From: an uncultured Eubacteriales bacterium | Lineage (GTDB): Bacteria; Bacillota_A; Clostridia; Christensenellales; Aristaeellaceae | Direction of reading: 5' to 3' | Assembly: GCA_902775835.1 (NCBI GenBank) | Contig: CACYNZ010000130.1 | Coordinates: 1-9,565, forward strand | DNA length: 9,565 bases | Shown here: piece by piece, positions 1-5,504 of the stretch | How positions within the stretch are numbered: the first letter of the stretch is position 1 | Layout: each line of letters begins with the position of its first letter | Notes under the pieces: generated by a model | Database searches by the model: none | What the model was told of the DNA's origin: nothing | The model's input: the letters and a program-made list of their open reading frames with translations, nothing else | Program-made: the position numbers and the translations under genes

Positions 1-70
1 TGCTGCGCAGCGGAAGGCTTGCTCTGCAAGCCGCGCAGCACGCGGCTTTGAGCGCATTACGCGCTCAAAG
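1..70. repeat. Two adjacent strong inverted repeats (hairpin pair)
   Basis: Two hairpins lie side by side. The first has an 8-bp outer stem (1-8 with 33-40, TGCTGCGC/GCGCAGCA) and a 7-bp inner stem (16-22 with 26-32, GGCTTGC/GCAAGCC) closed by a 3-nt loop. The second has a perfect 10-bp stem (46-55 with 61-70, CTTTGAGCGC/GCGCTCAAAG) and a 5-nt loop. Neither is followed by a T-tract on either strand, so neither is a classical intrinsic terminator. They sit just beyond the 3' end of the SDR gene, so they could stabilise that mRNA or belong to a dispersed repeat family. The window edge hides what lies beyond. Confidence 0.6.
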
Positions 71-114
71 AATATAAAGGAAAACGCTGTTCTCATGCTA
101 TCAAAAGATGTTAT

Positions 115-1065
115 TCAGAATAAATCAGCGTTTCCCTTTAGTATAACCGCATACCGGTTTCTGGAAATCTCCGCCGCACAGTTTTTGAGCTGCAGCTGTA
201 CCAGGATCTGCAGGGTCCGGACCAGGGGCAGGGACGCCTTTGCGGCGATTTCCTCCACCCCGGCGGCGTCGGAGCTTAAGACATTGAAAACCGCCTGCTC
301 TTCATCTGACAGGGCAGGCAGGGATTCCGCCGCCGCTCTCCGGCCGTCTCTGCCGTCCGGCCGGACTCTCTTCAGGCCGATGGAGACAGCGAGATTATCC
401 AGCAGATTGTCCGGAGAAAGGATGATACCCGCTCCCTGTTCAATCAGACGGTCATACTTTTCCCGCACCGCGCTGGTCATGGGTGTGTCAATCACGCCCG
501 GGCGCACCTCGTGCACCAGTATGCCCTCCGGAGCAAGACGGTCCGCATACAGTTTCGTCAGCATGGAAATGCCGGCCTTGGAGACACAGTACTCGCCTCG
601 GCTGATGCTGGACACTTCCGCGGAGCACGAGGAGATATTGATGATCGTGCCGCGTTTCCTGCCCTGCATGGGCTGGGCAATCATCTGCCTTGCCACGGCC
701 TGGGTCAGGAACATGTTGCCCCTGGTATTGATGCCGATCACCCGGTCAAAGCTTTCCTCCGTCATTTCCAGGAGGTCCACACGCTCAAGCGGCGCCACGC
801 CGGCGTTGTTCACCAGTACGTCAATCCGGCCCCACGCCTGCACCGTTTCGCGCACCATGCGCAGCCGGTCCTCATGGACGCTTACATCCGCCTGAATGTA
901 GACCCACTCGCTGCCCTCCCCGGTGAGCCGTTCAAGGGCAGGCCGGACTTTCTCCTGACTGCTGCGGGAAGCGATGGCCAGCCGGTATCCGTCCTGGCCC
1001 AGGCGCGAGGCAATCCCGAGCCCGATGCCCTGGGTGCCTCCGGTAATCAGTGCGGTCTTTTGCAT
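115..1065 (-). CDS. Short-chain dehydrogenase/reductase fused to a DprA-like C-terminal winged-helix segment (chimera)
   Basis: The protein has 316 residues. Residues 1 to about 205 are a classical SDR Rossmann domain: TGGTQGIG cofactor motif at 8-15, NNAG at 86-89, Asn113, catalytic Ser146, Tyr159 and Lys163 (YCVSK), and the RPGV turn at 188-191. The family role is NAD(P)H-dependent oxidoreduction in the cytoplasm; the substrate is unknown. SDRs normally continue with a P-E-D-containing helix and end in a VDGG-type strand at about 250 residues. Here that part is missing. From RLIEQGA (206-212) the sequence instead resembles the end of the DprA/Smf Rossmann domain (SPDNLLDNL at 217-225), then a linker, then a DprA-type winged helix (about 250-305, beginning LSDEEQAVF). 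The start is supported by AAGGAG six bases upstream. It is the second gene of an operon, starting 12 bases after the oxidoreductase stop. The missing cofactor-fold end makes normal SDR activity doubtful. The DprA assignment is from pattern recognition, not a search. Confidence 0.85.
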   Translation of the reverse strand: MQKTALITGGTQGIGLGIASRLGQDGYRLAIASRSSQEKVRPALERLTGEGSEWVYIQADVSVHEDRLRMVRETVQAWGRIDVLVNNAGVAPLERVDLLEMTEESFDRVIGINTRGNMFLTQAVARQMIAQPMQGRKRGTIINISSCSAEVSSISRGEYCVSKAGISMLTKLYADRLAPEGILVHEVRPGVIDTPMTSAVREKYDRLIEQGAGIILSPDNLLDNLAVSIGLKRVRPDGRDGRRAAAESLPALSDEEQAVFNVLSSDAAGVEEIAAKASLPLVRTLQILVQLQLKNCAAEISRNRYAVILKGNADLF

Positions 1066-1077
1066 GACTGTCTCCTT

Positions 1078-2433
1078 TCAGCCCCGGAAGTTCGCGGGCA
1101 ATGCACTGAGCGTTTTCTGGTATTCCCTGTAATAGCCCAGGAAGGTTTCCGGGTCACGGACCACGCAGCCTGTCGGCTTGTGGGAACGGATCAGATCCCC
1201 GCACTTGCCGCAGGTCAGGCAGACTCTGGACGCGTCCACACGTCCGTCTGTCAGAATCTGCCGGGCAAAGTCCGGATTGGCAAAGGACATGCGTCCAAAC
1301 AGCATGCCGTCACACAGTCCCTCTTCCACCGCGCCTGCCGTGTACAGGTCGGCATACTGGCGCAGGTACGTGGGCGCGGACGCGAATATGACCATGTCCG
1401 GCACTGCCTTCTTCACTTCCCCGATGCCGCGGATCATGCGCTCCACACCTTTCAGGGGATGCTCGTCCGGCACATACTTGCCCGCATCATAGGGGCGGGT
1501 CACATGCGTGGTGGCATAGGGATTGCCCATGGTCAGGTTCACAAAGTCCAGATGCTCCTCCGTCTTCAGCTCCCGCACCAGCCGGATCGGCTCTTCCCAG
1601 TCCGGCTCCAGCCCGCTGCCCTCCCGGACACCAAACCCGAAGGGCCAGGCGTACCCGTCATAGATGCCCAGGCGCGCGGTCACGCGGAAATCAGGCGTTT
1701 CATGGACCCTGGCAGCGCGTATTCCGTTTTTCAGAAGCCGCATGCGGTTCTCATAGCTGCCCCCGTACATGCCCGGACGCGTATACGCCGAGCACAGCTC
1801 CGCCAGAAGATAGCCATGGCACGACTTGATATCCACGGCATCGAACCCGGCTTCCCTCGCAAGCAGAGCCGCCTCCCCGAACTTTTCCTCCAGAGACGCA
1901 AGGTATGCGTCTGACACAATGCACGCGTCATCCGCTGCCCGGTACTTTTCCAGTTCGGGATGCCGGTAGGCAATCAATGGTGCAGGCCGGTTCATGGGAT
2001 TCGAGTATCGCCCGCTGTGATTGGCCTGCAGCACCAGGTACGGCGCATACCCGTTCCTGCGCAGGCCTGCCTCCTTCACCTCTTCGGTGAGGCGCTTGTA
2101 GGCATCTGCATTCTCCCGGCAGATCAGCAGCTGGGTTGCAGAAGACCGGGCCTCCTCCACAATGGCGACCGCCTCAAACCAGATCACGGCACTGCCGCCC
2201 TCGGCATCCCGCAGATATCTGCGCAGGGTCATATCCGAAGGTGAACCGTCCTTTTCCGAGTCCGCGCCTTCCATCGGCGCCACGCCCAGACGGTTGCCAA
2301 ACGTCACGTTACCCGCGTGCACAGGGGATGCCAGCACCCGAGTGCTTTCCGCCATGGGCAGACGCACGCCCAGCTCCGCGCATCTGGCCTGAAGCTCCTC
2401 CAGGGAGCGGTAATGGAATTTCTCGTGTGCCAT
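1078..2433 (-). CDS. NADH:flavin oxidoreductase, Old Yellow Enzyme-like, with C-terminal cysteine cluster
   Basis: A 451-residue FMN-dependent TIM-barrel reductase of the OYE / 2,4-dienoyl-CoA reductase superfamily, expected to reduce activated C=C bonds in the cytoplasm. Visible motifs are the N-terminal barrel strand NRLGVAPMEG (47-56), QANHSGRYS (136-144, resembling QLxHxGR), the substrate/flavin loop VDIKSCHGYL (200-209) followed by YGGSYENR (223-230), and the FMN-phosphate segment GMLFGRMSFANPDF (376-389). Cysteines 405, 408, 411 and 423 (CLTCGKC, then GC 11 residues on) resemble the 4Fe-4S site of FadH-type reductases. The flavodoxin-like FAD/NAD domain that makes those enzymes about 650 residues long is absent, so electrons probably come from a partner. 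The HxxH pair of YqjM-like enzymes is KxxH here. The start has GGAGAAAGG 10 bases upstream. It is first in the operon with the SDR gene. The substrate is unknown. Confidence 0.9.
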   Translation of the reverse strand: MAHEKFHYRSLEELQARCAELGVRLPMAESTRVLASPVHAGNVTFGNRLGVAPMEGADSEKDGSPSDMTLRRYLRDAEGGSAVIWFEAVAIVEEARSSATQLLICRENADAYKRLTEEVKEAGLRRNGYAPYLVLQANHSGRYSNPMNRPAPLIAYRHPELEKYRAADDACIVSDAYLASLEEKFGEAALLAREAGFDAVDIKSCHGYLLAELCSAYTRPGMYGGSYENRMRLLKNGIRAARVHETPDFRVTARLGIYDGYAWPFGFGVREGSGLEPDWEEPIRLVRELKTEEHLDFVNLTMGNPYATTHVTRPYDAGKYVPDEHPLKGVERMIRGIGEVKKAVPDMVIFASAPTYLRQYADLYTAGAVEEGLCDGMLFGRMSFANPDFARQILTDGRVDASRVCLTCGKCGDLIRSHKPTGCVVRDPETFLGYYREYQKTLSALPANFRG

Positions 2434-2481
2434 TGTGCACTGTCCTTTCTCCCCATAATATCAAGCTTTGTTGCCTGCTTA

Positions 2482-2511
2482 AGTATATAGGACACGTCCC
2501 GGACGTGGCAA
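2482..2511 (-). promoter_or_regulatory. Promoter of the oxidoreductase-SDR operon with palindromic operator candidate
   Basis: Read on the minus strand, TTGCCA (2506-2511) serves as -35, and TATACT (2482-2487, 18-bp spacer) or TATATA (2484-2489, 16-bp spacer) as -10. Between them lies a perfect 7-bp inverted repeat, CACGTCC-C-GGACGTG (2493-2507), overlapping the edge of the -35. This placement suits a repressor, or an activator that works on the spacer. It lies about 50 bases upstream of the gene start and just after the MATE terminator. The boxes are seen in the sequence; their function is inferred. Confidence 0.55.
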
Positions 2512-2530
2512 GCGGAAAATCCGTACAGCG

Positions 2531-2569
2531 AAAAAAACAGGCACCGGACCATGTACGGTCCCGTGCCTG
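2531..2569 (-). terminator. Intrinsic terminator of the MATE gene
   Basis: On the minus strand a 13-bp stem (2557-2569 with 2538-2550, CAGGCACGGGACC against GGTCCGGTGCCTG, one G-G mismatch) with a 6-nt loop is followed by TG and seven Ts (2537-2531). It lies seven bases beyond the stop at 2576-2578 that ends the interrupted MATE frame. This suggests the gene originally ended there rather than at 2651. Confidence 0.85.
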
Positions 2570-2650
2570 CCATGTTCACGTCTGTTCCGGCATCGGATGC
2601 CTGCTTTTCCACCTCAGGTACCGGATATAGCAGGACAGGTCTGACAGCAT

Positions 2651-3928
2651 TCATGTCACGCCCGCCGTCAGCCAGATGGCCATGACGCCCATGCCGATCA
2701 CCTGAATCAGTAAAATCGGGATCAGAATCCGGCACGCAGCCTCCACCGCGCCATTGACGAAGGCAAACAGCGCGTCTCCTATGCCGTTGAGCACTCCCCT
2801 GCACACATAGATGAGTTCCAGGAAAACATAGAAGGGACTGGTGATCTTCAGGGCGCTTCCGCCCAGAGCCACCACTTCGCTTTCCCGTACAAACAGCCGG
2901 ACAAAGGATTCGCCCAACAGCTGCATCACCACCGTCATGGCCAGTGCCAGCACCGTGGTGGCAATGAAGCTGTCGCGGAACCCGGCCCGCAGGCGCTCTT
3001 TCTTTCCGGCACCCATGTTCTGCCCGGAATAGGTGGACAGGGCCATACTCAGGGACCCGTAGGGCATCATGACCAGCTGCTCCAGGCGTCCTGTGGCGGT
3101 ATAGGCGGCCATGGCCGCAGGCCCAAACCCGTTCGCCACTGTCTGCAGCGCCGTGGTGGACACGGCGATCAGGCTCCACTGCAGAGCCAGCGGCAGGCCG
3201 AGACGCACTGCCCTTCCCGCGATCTTCAGGTCCGGCACAAAGTGCCGGCGTTCCAGGGAAAAGTAGGGGTTCCAGTGTATGGCATGGGCCATGCAGCCCG
3301 CACCGGCGATCAGCTGGGAAAGCATGGTGGCCAGCGCCGCCCCGAACACACCCATATGAAAACTGCCCACAAAGAGGAGATCCAGTCCCACATTCAGAAA
3401 GCATGACAGGATCAGAAAAATCAGGGGCGTCCTGGAATCCCCCAGTGCCTGCTGTATGGAAGAGGCATAGTTGTATATGGCCACCAGCGGTACGCCGGCA
3501 CAGGTCATGCGCATGTACGTGACGGCTTCCGGCAGGATTGTCTCCGGAATGCCCAGCCATTTCAGCACCGTGGGCACCAGGGCGAAAGCCACACAGCCTG
3601 TGAGCAGGGACGATGAAAACATGATATAGCCCGAATTCACAATCGCCTTTTTGACCTTTTCCGTGTCACCCGCGCCAAAAAACTGGGACGTAATGATCCC
3701 GCCCCCGCTGCTGATCCCGTTGCAGATGGAGAAGAAGAGAAAGGATATGGATCCCGTGGCGCCAACAGCCGCCAGAGAATCCGCCCCCAGCAGCCGGCCC
3801 ACGATCATGGAATCCGCCAGATTATAGGCCTGCTGGAACAGGTTTCCGATCAGGAGCGGAATGGCAAAAATGCACAGCAGCCCCAGCGGTTTTCCTTCCG
3901 TCATGTTCAGGGTATTGCTTTTCAGCAT
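2651..3928 (-). CDS. MATE-family multidrug/sodium efflux transporter, C-terminus cut short by an in-frame TGA
   Basis: A 425-residue integral membrane protein of the MATE family (DinF/NorM-like), which exports cationic or other small molecules in exchange for Na+ or H+. The N-terminal signature is clear: PLLIGNLFQQAYNLADSMIVG (24-44) then LAAVGATG (52-59). A second-half equivalent includes PLALQWSLIAVS and AYTATGRLEQ. About 12 hydrophobic segments are expected. The frame stops after WLTAGVT at a TGA (2651-2653), exactly where family members usually have Trp (GVTW / GLTW). The same frame then continues for 24 more codons (MLSDLSCYIRYLRW...) to a TGA at 2576-2578. Reading the first TGA as Trp would give 450 residues, the usual size. 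The loss would trim the end of the last helix and the cytoplasmic tail, so function may be kept or reduced. The start has GGAAAGG seven bases upstream. It is monocistronic, with its own terminator. Confidence 0.92.
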   Translation of the reverse strand: MLKSNTLNMTEGKPLGLLCIFAIPLLIGNLFQQAYNLADSMIVGRLLGADSLAAVGATGSISFLFFSICNGISSGGGIITSQFFGAGDTEKVKKAIVNSGYIMFSSSLLTGCVAFALVPTVLKWLGIPETILPEAVTYMRMTCAGVPLVAIYNYASSIQQALGDSRTPLIFLILSCFLNVGLDLLFVGSFHMGVFGAALATMLSQLIAGAGCMAHAIHWNPYFSLERRHFVPDLKIAGRAVRLGLPLALQWSLIAVSTTALQTVANGFGPAAMAAYTATGRLEQLVMMPYGSLSMALSTYSGQNMGAGKKERLRAGFRDSFIATTVLALAMTVVMQLLGESFVRLFVRESEVVALGGSALKITSPFYVFLELIYVCRGVLNGIGDALFAFVNGAVEAACRILIPILLIQVIGMGVMAIWLTAGVT

Positions 3929-3969
3929 ACGCGTGCCTTTCCGGAATCATTCCCGGCGCTTTTCGTTTC

Positions 3970-4020
3970 CGTCATGCACCCGGGATACCTTTCGCGCTTC
4001 CGGCCCGGGGAAGCATGACG
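3970..4020 (-). promoter_or_regulatory. Hairpin in the MATE 5' leader
   Basis: On the minus strand CGTCATGC (4020-4013) pairs perfectly with GCATGACG (3977-3970). After a small TTC/T internal loop, CCCGGG (4009-4004) pairs with CCCGGG (3984-3979), leaving a loop of about 19 nt. The structure lies 41 bases upstream of the MATE start codon, within the probable leader. It could be an RNA regulatory element or a protein-binding dyad. It matches no riboswitch class that I recognise. Confidence 0.45.
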
Positions 4021-4028
4021 CTTTATCC

Positions 4029-4047
4029 GGCATGCAGTATACATGCC
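4029..4047 (-). promoter_or_regulatory. Possible MATE promoter -10 inside an inverted repeat
   Basis: TATACT on the minus strand (4036-4041) is a good -10 hexamer, about 110 bases upstream of the MATE start. It is flanked by a 6-bp inverted repeat, GGCATG/CATGCC (4029-4034 and 4042-4047), which could be an operator. No convincing -35 is seen at 17 bp, so the promoter call is weak. Confidence 0.3.
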
Positions 4048-4110
4048 TGCCCCGGCTTTTTCCGCTTCTCCGTCGTTTTTTCCCTGTTTTCCGCCCCGGC
4101 GCTGGACTTT

Positions 4111-4148
4111 CGCATCAGAAAAAAAGCCGCATCATGTAGCGTGATGCG
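4111..4148 (-). terminator. Terminator/attenuator-like hairpin with competing heptamers upstream of the MATE gene
   Basis: On the minus strand CGCATCA (4148-4142) pairs with TGATGCG (4134-4128) across a 7-nt loop. GC and seven Ts (4125-4119) follow, giving the form of an intrinsic terminator. A second identical TGATGCG copy (4117-4111) lies directly past the T-tract and could pair with the same CGCATCA instead, disrupting the terminator. No minus-strand gene precedes it, so it is either a leader attenuator for the MATE gene about 180 bases downstream or a block to antisense transcription from the plus-strand gene. Confidence 0.45.
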
Positions 4149-4159
4149 CCGAAATACGA

Positions 4160-4165
4160 TACAAT
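4160..4165 (+). promoter_or_regulatory. Possible -10 box of the zinc-ribbon gene
   Basis: TACAAT matches the -10 consensus at five of six positions and lies about 50 bases upstream of the zinc-ribbon start. The hexamer 17 bp upstream (TAGCGT) is a poor -35, so the call is tentative. The rest of the 288-base region between the divergent MATE and zinc-ribbon genes holds the structures listed separately and no convincing small gene. Confidence 0.3.
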
Positions 4166-4216
4166 ACATACAGGGCACACAAGCGTGCATATTTATCCGA
4201 AAACGAGGGAAGCATT

Positions 4217-5344
4217 ATGGGAAAACTCGTCATGGCATACTGGGACTGTCCGTACTGCGGCAGTCAGGGCATACGGGGCGATGTGGTCAAATGTCCTTCC
4301 TGCGGCCGTCCCCGGGGCGATGTGACATTCTACATGAAGGATCATGCGGAAAATCAGACACGCGAGGAAGGAGACACCTCCGACATCGAGTACCTGGATG
4401 AGGAAAAAGCCAAGACCGCCAACCGGAATCCTGACTGGTACTGTTCCTTCTGCAATACGCTCAACAGCGACAATGCGGCTTTCTGCTCCAACTGCGGAGC
4501 CAGCCGGGAAGACTCTGAAAGCAATTACTTCGATATCCAGAAAAAGAAGGAAGAGGAAGAGCGGCGGCGTGCACAGGCATCCGCGCCACCGCCCACGAAA
4601 TCCGCCGGCGCAGGAAAGCGTCCCCTGCTTTTCCTGCTCATCGCGGTCATCGCCATTGTGGGACTGTTCATGTACCTCAACGGCAACAAGACCTCCGGCG
4701 ATCTCACCGTCACTTCCCTGGCCTGGCAGCGCAGCATCCAGATCGAAGAGAACATTCAGTACAGCGAGTCCGGCTGGGAGCTACCCGCCACGGCGGAACT
4801 CACCAGTCAGCGGCAGGAGATTCACCACTACGACAGTGTGCTGGACCACTATGAGGACCGGGAAGTCACCCGTTCCCGCCAGGTGCTGGATCATTATGAA
4901 ACCTATTACACCTACAGTGATCTGGGCAACGGCACCTTTGAGGAAGTGGAACATCAGCGGCCTGTCTACACCACCGAGTACTACACCGAAACGGTCAGCG
5001 AACCGGTCTATGTGCCGGTGCCGCGCTATGCCACCAAGTACTACTACACCATATGGCGATGGACGCCCACCCGCACCGTCACATCCTCCGGCGAGGACCA
5101 CAACACAGCCTGGCCTGAGCCGGAACTGGCGGAAAAGGAGCGGGCCGGCGAGCGCACCGAAGCCTATGCCTTCTCGGTCAGGGATCCCAAGGACAACACC
5201 TTCACCTACCGCCTGGCGGAATCCGACTGGGCCGGCATCAACGTGGGCGACAAACTGTATATCACATCCAAACGGACCGGCGCCGATGCCTATATCTCCG
5301 ACAAGGACGGAAACCGGCTGGCAGATATTGTCCGGATCCGGTAA
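4217..5344 (+). CDS. Membrane-anchored protein with two zinc ribbons and a Tyr-rich external domain
   Basis: A 375-residue protein of unknown function. The N-terminal cytoplasmic part has two CxxC pairs forming zinc ribbon 1 (Cys11, 14, 26, 29) and two more forming zinc ribbon 2 (Cys76, 79, 90, 93), separated by an acidic linker. A charged Lys/Glu/Arg stretch (108-119, possibly coiled coil) leads to one transmembrane helix (about 136-154, LLFLLIAVIAIVGLFMYL). The remaining 220 residues are probably outside the membrane. They contain a duplicated VLDHYE motif (208-213 and 223-228), dense Tyr/Thr strands (TTEYYTETV, KYYYTIWRW), and a compact end with DKLYITSKRTG. The start has GAGGGA seven bases upstream. 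It appears monocistronic, with a strong terminator 15 bases past the stop. Similar zinc-ribbon membrane proteins occur widely in Bacillota without an assigned role; a sensing or scaffold function would be speculation. Confidence 0.9.
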   Translation: MGKLVMAYWDCPYCGSQGIRGDVVKCPSCGRPRGDVTFYMKDHAENQTREEGDTSDIEYLDEEKAKTANRNPDWYCSFCNTLNSDNAAFCSNCGASREDSESNYFDIQKKKEEEERRRAQASAPPPTKSAGAGKRPLLFLLIAVIAIVGLFMYLNGNKTSGDLTVTSLAWQRSIQIEENIQYSESGWELPATAELTSQRQEIHHYDSVLDHYEDREVTRSRQVLDHYETYYTYSDLGNGTFEEVEHQRPVYTTEYYTETVSEPVYVPVPRYATKYYYTIWRWTPTRTVTSSGEDHNTAWPEPELAEKERAGERTEAYAFSVRDPKDNTFTYRLAESDWAGINVGDKLYITSKRTGADAYISDKDGNRLADIVRIR

Positions 5345-5358
5345 ATCCATTGATCAGA

Positions 5359-5392
5359 ACTGCTTTTCCTTTCATGGGAAAGCAGTTTTTTT
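5359..5392 (+). terminator. Intrinsic terminator of the zinc-ribbon gene
   Basis: An 11-bp stem (ACTGCTTTTCC 5359-5369 with GGGAAAGCAGT 5376-5386, one U-G pair) with a 6-nt loop is followed by seven Ts (5386-5392). It separates the zinc-ribbon gene from the helicase gene. Confidence 0.9.
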
Positions 5393-5398
5393 GACGGT

Positions 5399-5427
5399 TT
5401 GCAGGCCTGGCTGCCGCATGCTACAAT
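5399..5427 (+). promoter_or_regulatory. Promoter of the helicase gene
   Basis: TTGCAG (5399-5404) and TACAAT (5422-5427) are separated by exactly 17 bp. The -10 is preceded by TGC, an extended -10 element. The promoter follows the preceding terminator directly and leaves a leader of about 70 bases before the start codon at 5505. It closely resembles the promoter at 8695-8723. Confidence 0.7.
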
Positions 5428-5504
5428 ACCTGGTACCCGAATTCCATGCCCCCAGTCATGCATTGCGTGCACTGAATCTGCAAGCAGAAAAGAAGGTTTT
5501 GTCC

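Noticed and set aside
511..1914. Long plus-strand open frame of 467 codons
   Set aside because: It lies antisense to, and spans the junction of, two well-supported minus-strand genes with clear family motifs. Its His/Pro/Arg-rich translation has no recognisable domain.
2651..2653. UGA reassigned to Trp in this organism
   Set aside because: Both neighbouring minus-strand genes (SDR and oxidoreductase) end at TGA in sensible places, so a gene-specific nonsense change is simpler.
2304..3560. Minus-strand open frame of 418 codons
   Set aside because: It is a shifted frame across the MATE gene and the start of the oxidoreductase gene, crossing a strong terminator; Gly/Arg/His-rich with no domain.
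4344..5504. Upstream extension of the helicase frame by 387 codons
   Set aside because: It overlaps the zinc-ribbon gene in another frame and crosses a terminator and promoter; the translation is low-complexity Pro/Ser/Arg-rich.
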